From assembly GCF_023073315.1 (NCBI RefSeq), contig NZ_JADPJH010000028.1:1-64000 (forward strand): a stretch of 64,000 nt of DNA. Direction: 5' to 3'. The notes below the pieces were generated by a model. It was not told where the DNA came from and made no database searches. It saw nothing but the letters and a program-made list of their open reading frames with translations. Of this stretch, positions 7,700 through 15,672 are shown one piece after another. Source of the stretch: Bradyrhizobium sp. 1. GTDB lineage: Bacteria; Pseudomonadota; Alphaproteobacteria; Rhizobiales; Xanthobacteraceae. The position numbers and the translations under genes are program-made. How positions within the stretch are numbered: position 1 is the first letter of the stretch; each line of letters begins with the position of its first letter.

Positions 7700-8629
7700 T
7701 CACTGCAACGCCGAAAACACGATGAGACCAAGAACCAGCGCCGTCAGCGAGTATTTCAGCGTGTAGTAGACGCTGCGGTTCCAAGCCTTGACCTTGCGGC
7801 TGGCAAGATGGATCTCGTAGAGCTTGCCGAACACCTTGTTGAGCACGCCGACGCTCTCGCCGTCGACGTTCTGGGTCGCCGACGCCTTGACGATGTGGTG
7901 GCTGACCCAGCGGTTGATCGCGGTCATGAAGCCGTACTTCATCGGCCGCTCGACGTCGCAGAACAGGATGATGCGGTTAACGTCGGTCTGGTTTTCCGCG
8001 CTGTGGATGAAGGTTTCGTCGAACATAAAAGCCTCGCCGTCGCGCCAGACGCATTCGACGCCGTCGACGAGGATGCGGCACTTGTTCGAGTTCGGTGTGA
8101 CCAGGCCGAGGTGATAGCGCAGCGAGCCGGCGAAGGGATCGCGATGCGCGCCGAGCTTGCCGCCCGGCGGCAGCATCGCGAACATCGCGCCGTGCACGCT
8201 CGGGATCGACTTGAGCAGGTCCACCGTCTTCGGACACAGTGTGTTCGCTGACGGCAGGAAGTCGTCGTACCATTTCAGGTAAAACCGCTTCCAGCCGCTC
8301 TTGAAGAACGAGTAGAAACCCCAGTCGTTGTTCTTCGCGGCCGCGCGAATAAAACCTTCGTCGAACAGGCGCACCGCCTCGCCGCGAATGGTCTCCCAGT
8401 TCTCGCTGAGCGGTTTCAGCTCGGGAAATTGCTCGACCGAGATCACCGGCTTGTTCGGCACGGCCGAGCCGGCATACATCAGCACATTGTAGGGCGCGAG
8501 ATAGGTCGAATGGTCGCCGAGCTGGCGCGCGAAGCGCAGCCGCTGCTTGCCGCGGAAGTGAACGTAAATCGTCGAAGCCGCAAGCACATACAAAATGACG
8601 AGTTGCGGTGCAAAAAGCTGCTTCAGCAT
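7700..8629 (-). CDS. lpxO: LpxO, lipid A 2-hydroxylase (aspartyl/asparaginyl beta-hydroxylase family)
   Basis: This Fe(II)/2-oxoglutarate dioxygenase hydroxylates the C2 position of an acyl chain in lipid A. The sequence closely follows Salmonella LpxO: FFKSGWKRFYLKWY, then GAHRDPFAGSLRYHLGL with the iron ligands His162 and Asp164, then the distal ligand His209 in ETFIHSAEN and RIILFCDVERP. A hydrophobic N-terminal segment and a C-terminal one (YSLTALVLGLIVFSAL) suggest inner-membrane anchoring. I chose the ATG at 8629, giving 309 residues, because this is where LpxO homology starts; a longer frame to 8899 has no family support. Confidence 0.88.
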   Translation of the reverse strand: MLKQLFAPQLVILYVLAASTIYVHFRGKQRLRFARQLGDHSTYLAPYNVLMYAGSAVPNKPVISVEQFPELKPLSENWETIRGEAVRLFDEGFIRAAAKNNDWGFYSFFKSGWKRFYLKWYDDFLPSANTLCPKTVDLLKSIPSVHGAMFAMLPPGGKLGAHRDPFAGSLRYHLGLVTPNSNKCRILVDGVECVWRDGEAFMFDETFIHSAENQTDVNRIILFCDVERPMKYGFMTAINRWVSHHIVKASATQNVDGESVGVLNKVFGKLYEIHLASRKVKAWNRSVYYTLKYSLTALVLGLIVFSALQ

Positions 8630-8701
8630 TTCCCCAAATCCCGAGTAACCCAGCCGGGAACGTGATCTACTCCGAGCCGGCCCGAGCTGCAAGATATTGG
8701 C

Positions 8702-9019
8702 GTGCATCCTGAGGCTGTTCCGCAGGTTGTGATTGGGACGTCCCGCGCCCTGCCGCGCGCAATCACAACGGTGAAAGCGAACCGCGTGATCGCGCTTCAG
8801 ATCAGCGGGCCGGCACCGGCCCCCGGCTACAGCTTCAACCAGCTCAATCTCGGCCACAGCACGGAAAGGCTTCTGGCGCGGTTCGGCAGTCTCGTCCATG
8901 TCGGGCCGAGCGGGCTCGAGAAGACCGAGCTCTGGACCTACGCGCCCTGGCCGTTCTCGTTCGAGGTGCGGGAGGACCGCGTCACCTCGATCCGGATCAA
9001 CGATCCGACCATCCAGTAG
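8702..9019 (+). CDS. Hypothetical protein with SmpA/OmlA-like strand pattern (105 aa)
   Basis: Only the C-terminal two thirds looks like a true protein: a segment around STERLLARFGSLVHVGPSG followed by LEKTELWTYAPWPFSFEVREDRVTSIRIND, which resembles the small beta-rich domains that compare a gene product to a parameter (SmpA/OmlA-type). I do not recognise the family. The start is GTG at 8702 and no clear ribosome site is visible; the frame is open back to 8666. It is divergent from lpxO at only 72 bp. It could be a 5'-truncated remnant of a longer gene. Confidence 0.45.
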   Translation: MHPEAVPQVVIGTSRALPRAITTVKANRVIALQISGPAPAPGYSFNQLNLGHSTERLLARFGSLVHVGPSGLEKTELWTYAPWPFSFEVREDRVTSIRINDPTIQ

Positions 9020-9041
9020 ATTCGATTGCGTGCGTGCCGCA

Positions 9042-9197
9042 TCACGCCCGCGACAGCGCCTGGAGACCCTTGAAGGTCAGGCGCTTGGGGTCGGTGACGC
9101 CGGCCAGATAAAGCCGGCGGATGAAGGCGATGACGGCGTCGCGGTCGCAATCGGTCAACGCGACGACGGCGTCGACCGCGATCTTCTGGGCTTCCAT
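9042..9197 (-). CDS. Small hypothetical protein (51 aa)
   Basis: This frame begins with MEAQKIAVDAVVALTDCD and ends LTFKGLQALSRA. It is preceded by a good ribosome site (GAGGTGAG, about four to five bases before the ATG). The amphipathic helical pattern (AVIAFIRRLYLAGV) and codon choice fit the neighbouring genes, which is why I call it despite the small size. No domain is recognised. It converges on the 8702-9019 frame, ending 22 bp from it. Confidence 0.5.
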   Translation of the reverse strand: MEAQKIAVDAVVALTDCDRDAVIAFIRRLYLAGVTDPKRLTFKGLQALSRA

Positions 9198-9341
9198 TGG
9201 GCTCACCTCGGCCTTGCGAGTAACCCCGGCCGAGACAGGCTAGGACTCACCGGTTAATCCGGCGTTAACCGTTCGGGCAACATGGCTGATTCAGGTGGGC
9301 GTCCGTATACGCGAAACAACGCATTGCAGGGGCGCCGCGGA

Positions 9342-10265
9342 TCAGCGCGCGCTGGTGCTCTTCTTCAGCAGCACAAACTGCTTCTTGAGCCGGGGCACGG
9401 CAAAGTCGGCGAACGCCCGCACCTTGGGCACCGAAAGCCGCCCTTGCGGGCTGATCAGGTGCGCGGGCATCTCCGGATCCTCATCGTCGGCCAGTACGAT
9501 CTCGAGCTCGCCACGCGCGACCTCCGCAGCCACCTGGTACGAATACATCCGCGCCACGCCCCGCCCGGCCACGGTGGAAGCCACCGCCGCATAGGTGCTG
9601 TTGACGACGAGCCGCGGGGTGAACTGTACCGTGCGCGCAGCCGATGAGCCGGCCTGCGGCGCAAACGTCCAGGAATTGGGCAGATGCGCCATCGCCACTA
9701 TCTGATGTTTTGCGAGATCGCCGGGCTCGGTGATGCGCGGATGCTGCTTCAGATAGCGGGGAGCAGCCACCACGACGCGGCTGATCCCGCCGACCCGCAT
9801 CGCCACCATCGCCGAATCCACGAGAGGACCGATGCGGAGCGCGACGTCGACGCCCTCCTCGATCAGATTGACCGCGCGATCGAACAGCAGGAGCTTTGCC
9901 GACACGGTCGGGTAGGCGTCGAGAAACGCATCGAGGATCGGCCGAAGCACCATCTCGCCCGAGACCACAGGCGCAGTAAGCGTGAGCAAACCCCGCGGCG
10001 CCGTGCGCGGTCCGGCCGCGATGTCCTCGACCTCTTCCAACTCCGTGAGCACGCGGCGGCAGATCGCGACATAGCGCTCGCCCTCCTCGCTCAGCCTGAT
10101 CGAGCGCGTGGTCCGGTGCAGCAGCTCGGCGCCGACCCGCTCCTCCAGGAAGGCAATGGCGCGGCTCACCGCCGCCGGCGAACGGCCGAGCTTGCGTCCC
10201 GCGCCCGCCAGGCTGCCCTCGTCCACCGCAAGGACGAACACCTGCATCGCATCCAGACGATCCAT
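9342..10265 (-). CDS. LysR-family transcriptional regulator
   Basis: A 307-residue LysR-type regulator. The N-terminal winged helix-turn-helix is residues 1-60 (FVLAVDEGSLAGAGRKLGRSP, then AVSRAIAFLEERVG), and the rest is the periplasmic-binding-like effector domain (LRIGPLVDSAMVAMRVGG). The TTRSIRLSEEGERY segment places it with the large subgroup that includes PtxR/CrgA/AaeR-like members. The ATG at 10265 gives the standard length; the frame extends further but without homology. It is divergent from an SDR gene (10483), and the classic arrangement suggests that it controls that gene. Confidence 0.88.
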   Translation of the reverse strand: MDRLDAMQVFVLAVDEGSLAGAGRKLGRSPAAVSRAIAFLEERVGAELLHRTTRSIRLSEEGERYVAICRRVLTELEEVEDIAAGPRTAPRGLLTLTAPVVSGEMVLRPILDAFLDAYPTVSAKLLLFDRAVNLIEEGVDVALRIGPLVDSAMVAMRVGGISRVVVAAPRYLKQHPRITEPGDLAKHQIVAMAHLPNSWTFAPQAGSSAARTVQFTPRLVVNSTYAAVASTVAGRGVARMYSYQVAAEVARGELEIVLADDEDPEMPAHLISPQGRLSVPKVRAFADFAVPRLKKQFVLLKKSTSAR

Positions 10266-10482
10266 GCCTTCCCGCCACCCCGTCAAATTCCCGTGACAGG
10301 CTAGGCGTTCCCCATCGCCGCGACAACTGCCGCCAAAAGGCGCAAAGGGCCGATCCGGCATTCGTTCGCACCGCGTAACAGTGTCTGCCGGACAACGTGT
10401 ATTCGCAGCCGGGCCGCTGCGGCGTATCTCAGCAGGCAAGCCAGCCGCTGCTGGCGCAGGAAGGCAACAACAGGAGTCCCTC

Positions 10483-11193
10483 ATGGGTATCGAGCAGAAG
10501 GTCGCCATTATCACCGGTGCATCGCAGGGCATCGGCGCCGCCCTGGTCCAGGGTTTTCGCGATCGCAATTATCGCGTCGTCGCGACGGCACGCTCCATCA
10601 AACCGTCGGGCGATGACGATGTCCTCGCCGTTCCCGGCGACATCGCCGATCGGGCCACTGCGGAGCGCGTGGTCTCCCAAGCCGTCGCCCGCTTCGGTCG
10701 CGTGGACACGCTGGTCAACAATGCCGGCATCTTCGTCGCCAAGCCATTCACGCAGTACTCGGCCGAGGACTACGCCGCGGTGATGGGGACCAATGTCGCC
10801 GGTTTTTTCAACATCACACAGCTCGCCATCGCCGAGATGGAGAAGCAGGGTTCTGGCCACGTCGTCCAGATCACGACGACGCTGGTCGACCAGGCCAATT
10901 CGAATGTGCCTTCGGTGCTGGCCTCGCTGAGCAAGGGCGGGCTGAGCGCTGCGACCAGGTCGCTCGCGATCGAATACGCCAAGCGCGGCATCCGCGTGAA
11001 CGCGGTGTCGCCCGGCATTATCAAATCGCCGATGCATCCGGTGGCGACGCACGCCCAACTCGGCGCGCTGCACCCGGTCGGCCACATGGGCGAGATATCC
11101 GACATCGTCGATGCCGTGCTCTATCTCGAGGGTGCCTCCTTCGTGACCGGCGAGATCCTGCATGTCGACGGCGGCCAGAGCGCCGGCCATTGA
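10483..11193 (+). CDS. Short-chain dehydrogenase/reductase, atypical active site
   Basis: A 236-residue classical SDR fold with TGASQGIGAAL at the cofactor site, LVNNAGIF, and RVNAVSPGII after the active site. The catalytic lysine is present (Lys151 in LSKGGL), but the position four residues earlier, normally the catalytic tyrosine, is Ala147, and the usual serine position reads ITTT. So the classical Ser-Tyr-Lys set is not intact. The ATG at 10483 follows an AGGAG site. It is divergent from the LysR gene, which probably regulates it. It may be a divergent oxidoreductase subgroup or a non-catalytic protein; the substrate is unknown. Confidence 0.82.
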   Translation: MGIEQKVAIITGASQGIGAALVQGFRDRNYRVVATARSIKPSGDDDVLAVPGDIADRATAERVVSQAVARFGRVDTLVNNAGIFVAKPFTQYSAEDYAAVMGTNVAGFFNITQLAIAEMEKQGSGHVVQITTTLVDQANSNVPSVLASLSKGGLSAATRSLAIEYAKRGIRVNAVSPGIIKSPMHPVATHAQLGALHPVGHMGEISDIVDAVLYLEGASFVTGEILHVDGGQSAGH

Positions 11194-11260
11194 CGGACGG
11201 CCGGCGAGCGCATCGAACGCGCTCACCACGCGCAAGGCAGAGTAGCCAGCGGCGACGTGA

Positions 11261-12721
11261 TCAGGAATACTGCATCACGCCGTCGTCGATCTTGCCGAAG
11301 CGCAGGGAGACGATGTCGAACGCGTAGTTCTGGTACAGCCGCCACGGTTGCTTCGAGCCTTGCTTCGGCATCTTCGCGATCGAGCGCTGCACATAGCCCG
11401 AGGTGAAATCGAGCGACGGCTGCGCGGTGATCTCGGGGTCGTCATTATGCGGCATGCACTGGCGGAAATTGTGCCGGTCCATGTAGTTGATGAGACGGCA
11501 GACATATTCGCAAGTGAGATCGCATTTCAGCGTCCAGGAGGCATTGGTGTAGCCGAAGGCCGACGCCATGTTCGGCACGTCCGCATACATCATGCCCTTG
11601 TAGGTCAGCGTGTTGGCGAAATCGACGGCGCGGCCATCGACGCTGACCTCGAGACCGCCAACGACCTGCAGCACCAGCCCCGTCGCCGTCACCATGATGT
11701 CGGCCGCAAGCTCGCTGCCGTCCTTCAGGCGGATGCCGTCGCGCGTAAAACTATCGATCTCGTTGGTGACGACAGAGGCGCGCTGCTCGCGGATCGCCTT
11801 GAACAAATCGCCATCAGGCACGAGGCAGAGCCGCTGGTCCCAGGGATTGTAGCTCGGCGTGAAATGCGTCGCGACGTCGTAGTCCGGACCGAGCGCCATC
11901 CGGACGCCGCCGAGGATCAGGTTCTTCACCTTGTCCGGGCGGCGCCGGCTGAGCTGGAAGAAGAACATCCCCCACATCACGTTGCGCCAGCGGATGACAT
12001 GATAGGCAAGCCGCGTCGGCAGATTGCGGCGCAGCTTGTTGGCGACAGGATCCTGCGCCGGGCGCGACACCACATAGGTCGGCGAGCGCTGCAGCATGGT
12101 GACCTGCGCCGCGGTCTTGGCAAGCTCCGGCACCAGCGTCACCGCGGTCGCGCCCGAGCCGATCACGACGACGCGTTTTCCCGCATAGTCGATGTCCTCG
12201 GTCCATTTCTGCGGATGCACGATGCGGCCGGCGAAGTCGGCTGCGCCCGAAAACTCAGGCGTGTAGCCCGCCTCGTATTTGTAATAGCCCGGGCACATGA
12301 ACAGGAAATTGCAGGTGAGGCGCGCGAGCTCCGTGGCGCCTTCCCCCGTGAGGCGTTCAACCTCGACGGTCCAGCGCGCCTCAGATGTCGACCACGCCGC
12401 GCGCTTGACGCGATGGCGGAAGCGGATGTGCTGCTCGATGCCGTTCTCGGCTGCCGTCTCGCGCACATAGTTCAGGATCTGCGACCCATCCGCGATCGCC
12501 TTCGGATCGGTCCACGGCTTGAAGGAATAGCCGAGCGTGAACATGTCGCTGTCGGAGCGGATGCCGGGATAGCGAAACAAATCCCAGGTGCCGCCGATGC
12601 AGTCGCGGCCCTCGAGGATGACGTAGCTCTTGCCCGGGCACTTCGTCTGAAGATGATAGCCCGCGCCGATGCCGGACAGGCCGGCACCGACGATGACGAC
12701 GTCGAAATGTTCTTGTGGCAT
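11261..12721 (-). CDS. EthA-like flavin-dependent Baeyer-Villiger monooxygenase
   Basis: A 486-residue FAD/NADPH monooxygenase. The FAD site is VIVGAGLSGIGAGYHL near the N-terminus, the Baeyer-Villiger fingerprint FxGxxxHxxxW is met by FAGRIVHPQKW, and the NADPH site is VVIGSGATAVTLV. Long blocks (YPGIRSDSDMFTLG, SYNPWDQRLCLVP, GYTNASWTLKCDL) follow mycobacterial EthA as I remember it. Such enzymes convert ketones to esters and can oxidise sulfur compounds. The neighbours (SDR, SAM-cycle genes) do not fix a substrate. The start ATG at 12721 is preceded by GGAGGAAACC. Confidence 0.88.
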   Translation of the reverse strand: MPQEHFDVVIVGAGLSGIGAGYHLQTKCPGKSYVILEGRDCIGGTWDLFRYPGIRSDSDMFTLGYSFKPWTDPKAIADGSQILNYVRETAAENGIEQHIRFRHRVKRAAWSTSEARWTVEVERLTGEGATELARLTCNFLFMCPGYYKYEAGYTPEFSGAADFAGRIVHPQKWTEDIDYAGKRVVVIGSGATAVTLVPELAKTAAQVTMLQRSPTYVVSRPAQDPVANKLRRNLPTRLAYHVIRWRNVMWGMFFFQLSRRRPDKVKNLILGGVRMALGPDYDVATHFTPSYNPWDQRLCLVPDGDLFKAIREQRASVVTNEIDSFTRDGIRLKDGSELAADIMVTATGLVLQVVGGLEVSVDGRAVDFANTLTYKGMMYADVPNMASAFGYTNASWTLKCDLTCEYVCRLINYMDRHNFRQCMPHNDDPEITAQPSLDFTSGYVQRSIAKMPKQGSKQPWRLYQNYAFDIVSLRFGKIDDGVMQYS

Positions 12722-12823
12722 GGTTTCCTCCGCCGGGGAGGATTGTCGGACCGGCGACGGCGGGCGTCAATCGCCAATCGGCCCGCTACAACTGGAGGGA
12801 CCGCTACTTCCGGTCCACAAACG

Positions 12824-12850
12824 AAAAAGCCCCGGATTTCTCCGGGGCTT
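12824..12850 (-). terminator. Intrinsic terminator after ahcY
   Basis: Read on the minus strand, AAGCCCCGGA and TCCGGGGCTT form a 10-bp stem with a four-base loop, followed by a T-run. It begins 23 bp after the ahcY stop codon and is the clearest rho-independent terminator in the window. Confidence 0.85.
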
Positions 12851-12872
12851 CCGATGTTTCGATGCGATCGGC

Positions 12873-14294
12873 TCAGTAGCGGTAATGGTCCGACTTGTAC
12901 GGGCCTTCCTGCTTGACGCCGATGTAGTCGGCCTGGTCCTTGCGCAGTTCGGTGAGCTTGACGCCGATCTTGGCGAGGTGGAGGCGTGCCACCTTCTCGT
13001 CCAGCGACTTCGGCAGCACGTAGACTTCCTTCTTGTACTTGCCGTCCTTGTTGTTGGCGTAGAGCTCGATCTGCGCCAGCGTCTGGTTGGTGAAGGACGC
13101 CGACATCACGAAGGACGGATGGCCCATCGCATTGCCGAGGTTCACGAGGCGGCCCTCCGACAGCATGATGATGCGGTGCTTGTCGGGGAATTCGATCTCG
13201 TCGACCTGCGGCTTGATGTTGGTCCACTTCAGGTTACGCAGACCCGCGATCTGGATCTCGTTGTCGAAGTGGCCGATGTTGCAAACGATGGCGCGATCCT
13301 TCATCGCGCGCATGTGCTCGATCGTGATGATGTCCTTGTTCCCGGTCGCGGTGACGAAGATGTCGGCGCGCGGAGCGGCGTCTTCCATGGTCACGACCTC
13401 GTAGCCTTCCATCGCGGCCTGCAGCGCGCAGATCGGATCGACTTCGGAGACCATCACGCGGCAGCCGGCCTGGCGCAGCGAGGCGGCCGAGCCTTTGCCG
13501 ACGTCGCCGAAGCCCGCGACCATCGCGACCTTGCCCGACATCATCACGTCGGTGCCGCGGCGGATGCCGTCGACCAGCGATTCACGGCAGCCATAGAGGT
13601 TGTCGAATTTCGATTTGGTGACGCTGTCGTTGACGTTGATCGCCGGCCACAGCAGCGTGCCGGCCTTCTGCATGTCATAGAGACGATGCACGCCCGTGGT
13701 GGTCTCTTCGGAAACGCCCTTGATGCTCTTGGCGATCTCGGCGAAGTAGCCCTTCGGCTTGTCCTTGAGCTGCTTCTTCAACAGCGCGAAGAAGACTTCC
13801 TCTTCTTCAGAGCCCGGCTTGTCCAGGAACGCGGCGTCGCCGTTCTCGGCGCGCAGGCCGAGATGGACGTACATGGTGGCGTCGCCGCCGTCATCGAGGA
13901 TCATGTTCGGGTGACCGCCGCCGTGCCAGTCGAACAGCTTTGCGGTGTAGTCCCAATATTCGGTCAGGCTCTCGCCCTTGACCGCGAATACAGGAATGCC
14001 GGCGGCCGCGATTGCGGCGGCGGCGTGATCCTGCGTCGAATAGATGTTGCAGGAGACCCAGCGAATGTCGGCGCCGAGTGCGGCCAGCGTCTCGATCAGC
14101 ACGCCGGTCTGGATCGTCATGTGCAGCGAGCCGGCGATGCGCGCGCCCTTCAAGGGCTGCTTCGGGCCGTACTCTTCGCGGGTGGCCATCAGGCCGGGCA
14201 TCTCGGTCTCGGCGAGCGAGAGTTCCTTGCGGCCGAAATCGGCGAGCGACATGTCCTTGACGATGTAATCAGTGAAGCCGGGCTTCGCGTTCAT
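12873..14294 (-). CDS. ahcY: S-adenosylhomocysteinase AhcY
   Basis: A 473-residue NAD-dependent enzyme that splits S-adenosylhomocysteine into homocysteine and adenosine, keeping methyltransferases from product inhibition. Visible motifs are GSLHMTIQTGVLIETL, WSCNIYSTQDHAAAAI-like substrate-site residues, the Rossmann motif VAGFGDVGKGSA and the C-terminal KSDHYRY tail of the bacterial form; the length includes the insertion found in many bacterial enzymes. The ATG at 14294 is the family start. The frame extends upstream but only as a shadow across metK. It lies downstream of metK on the same strand and ends at the terminator at 12824-12850. Confidence 0.96.
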   Translation of the reverse strand: MNAKPGFTDYIVKDMSLADFGRKELSLAETEMPGLMATREEYGPKQPLKGARIAGSLHMTIQTGVLIETLAALGADIRWVSCNIYSTQDHAAAAIAAAGIPVFAVKGESLTEYWDYTAKLFDWHGGGHPNMILDDGGDATMYVHLGLRAENGDAAFLDKPGSEEEEVFFALLKKQLKDKPKGYFAEIAKSIKGVSEETTTGVHRLYDMQKAGTLLWPAINVNDSVTKSKFDNLYGCRESLVDGIRRGTDVMMSGKVAMVAGFGDVGKGSAASLRQAGCRVMVSEVDPICALQAAMEGYEVVTMEDAAPRADIFVTATGNKDIITIEHMRAMKDRAIVCNIGHFDNEIQIAGLRNLKWTNIKPQVDEIEFPDKHRIIMLSEGRLVNLGNAMGHPSFVMSASFTNQTLAQIELYANNKDGKYKKEVYVLPKSLDEKVARLHLAKIGVKLTELRKDQADYIGVKQEGPYKSDHYRY

Positions 14295-14320
14295 TGCGAG
14301 TGTCCTGTTGTTGAACGGGC

Positions 14321-14404
14321 ATTCCGGGACACCTCGAAGAGGCGCCCCGGAATCGCGACGTGTGGATGAAGGGTTCCGGGTTCGCGCGCGAACCTGGAAT
14401 GACG
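14321..14404. repeat. Intergenic palindromic repeats between metK and ahcY
   Basis: ATTCCGGG at 14321 pairs with CCCGGAAT ending at 14353. A second inverted repeat, GGTTCCGGGTTCGCG against CGCGAACCTGGAA, follows to about 14401. These are the intergenic repeat types seen elsewhere in the window. They separate metK and ahcY and may weaken co-transcription. Confidence 0.65.
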
Positions 14405-14412
14405 CACAGAAA

Positions 14413-15609
14413 TCAGAGCGCGCGCTTGAGCTGCTCGACGAGATCGGTCTTCTCCCAGGAGAAGCCGCCCTCGTTGTCGGGCGTGCGGCCGAAATGGCCG
14501 TAGGCGGAGGTGCGCGCGTAGATCGGGCGGTTGAGATCGAGGTGGGAACGGATACCGCGCGGCGTGAGATCCATCGCCTTGGCGGCAGCCTTCTCGAGCT
14601 CGTCCTCCGACACCTTGCCGGTGCCGTGGGTGTCGATGTAGATCGACAGCGGACGCGCCACGCCGATGGCGTAGGCGAGCTGCAGCGTGCAGCGGTCGGC
14701 GAGACCGGCGGCCACGATGTTCTTGGCGACGTAGCGCGCAGCGTAAGCCGCCGAACGATCGACCTTGGTCGGATCCTTGCCGGAGAACGCGCCGCCGCCA
14801 TGCGGGGCTGCACCACCGTAGGTGTCGACGATGATTTTGCGGCCGGTCAGGCCGGAATCGCCGTCGGGACCGCCGATGTAGAACTTGCCGGTCGGGTTGA
14901 TGTGCCAGATGGTCTTCGGGGTGATCCAATCCTTCGGCAGCGCCGCGCGCACATAGGGCTCGACGATGTCGCGGATCTGCTGGGACGAAATGTCCTCGAC
15001 CAGATGCTGATGCGACACCACGATCTCGCGCACGCCGACCGGCTTGCCGTTCTCGTACTGCACGGTGACCTGGCTCTTGGAATCCGGACCGAGCACCTTC
15101 TCCTTGCCGGAGTGGCGGGCTTCGGAGATCAGGCGCAGGATCTTGTGGGCGTAGAAGATCGGCGCCGGCATCAGATCGGGCGTCTCGTTGGTGGCGTAAC
15201 CGAACATGATGCCCTGGTCGCCCGCGCCTTCTTCCTTGACTTCACCCGGCTGCAACGCATCGACGCCCTGCGCGATGTCGGCCGACTGCGGATGCAAGAG
15301 GATCTCGATGTCGGCGGTCTTCCAGTGGAAGCCTTCCTGCTCGTAACCGATGTCCTTGATCGCGGCGCGCACGACGCCCTCGATCTGCTCGTTGGTGACG
15401 GACGACGGACCGCGGGTCTCACCGGCGATCACGACCTTGTTAGTGGTCGCCAGCGTTTCGCAGGCGGCGCGGATCTGCCACGGATCGATGCCGGCTTTCG
15501 GCCCTTCGCGGTAGAACAGATCGACGATTTCGTCGGAAATCCGGTCGCACACCTTGTCCGGATGGCCCTCGGAGACGGACTCGCTGGTGAAGAGATAGGA
15601 CGCGCGCAT
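14413..15609 (-). CDS. metK: S-adenosylmethionine synthetase MetK
   Basis: A 398-residue methionine adenosyltransferase, making SAM from methionine and ATP. It carries SVSEGHPDKVCDRISD at the N-terminus, the GAGDQGIMFGYA ATP-binding hexapeptide block and the P-loop-like GGGAFSGKDPTKVDRSAAY near residue 270. The start ATG at 15609 has AAGGGG seven bases upstream. It sits 63 bp after an HTH-methyltransferase gene and upstream of ahcY, so the SAM production and SAH removal genes are adjacent. Confidence 0.97.
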   Translation of the reverse strand: MRASYLFTSESVSEGHPDKVCDRISDEIVDLFYREGPKAGIDPWQIRAACETLATTNKVVIAGETRGPSSVTNEQIEGVVRAAIKDIGYEQEGFHWKTADIEILLHPQSADIAQGVDALQPGEVKEEGAGDQGIMFGYATNETPDLMPAPIFYAHKILRLISEARHSGKEKVLGPDSKSQVTVQYENGKPVGVREIVVSHQHLVEDISSQQIRDIVEPYVRAALPKDWITPKTIWHINPTGKFYIGGPDGDSGLTGRKIIVDTYGGAAPHGGGAFSGKDPTKVDRSAAYAARYVAKNIVAAGLADRCTLQLAYAIGVARPLSIYIDTHGTGKVSEDELEKAAAKAMDLTPRGIRSHLDLNRPIYARTSAYGHFGRTPDNEGGFSWEKTDLVEQLKRAL

Positions 15610-15672
15610 CTAGTAACCCCTTGTTCCGCCACTCGGCGGCGGTTCGTTTGCGATGTTTAGCCTTGGATTATG
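15610..15672 (-). promoter_or_regulatory. metK leader with hairpin
   Basis: The minus-strand leader holds a stem, CCGCC and GGCGG around a seven-base loop, ending about 11 bases before the AAGGGG ribosome site. A TTGACA hexamer lies at its 5' edge (15671-15676) without a convincing -10 partner. It resembles a regulatory leader but I see no known SAM riboswitch class in it. Confidence 0.3.

Noticed and set aside
12669..14369. 566-residue plus-strand open frame opposite ahcY
   Set aside because: Antisense to a clear ahcY; no domain.
14295..14412. SAH riboswitch before ahcY
   Set aside because: The gap is filled by ordinary intergenic repeats and lacks the conserved SAH aptamer pattern.
14272..15660. 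462-residue plus-strand open frame opposite metK
   Set aside because: Antisense to a clear metK; composition matches shadow frames.
15610..15672. SAM-II or SAM/SAH riboswitch before metK
   Set aside because: I could not match the conserved pseudoknot sequences of these classes; only a simple hairpin is visible.
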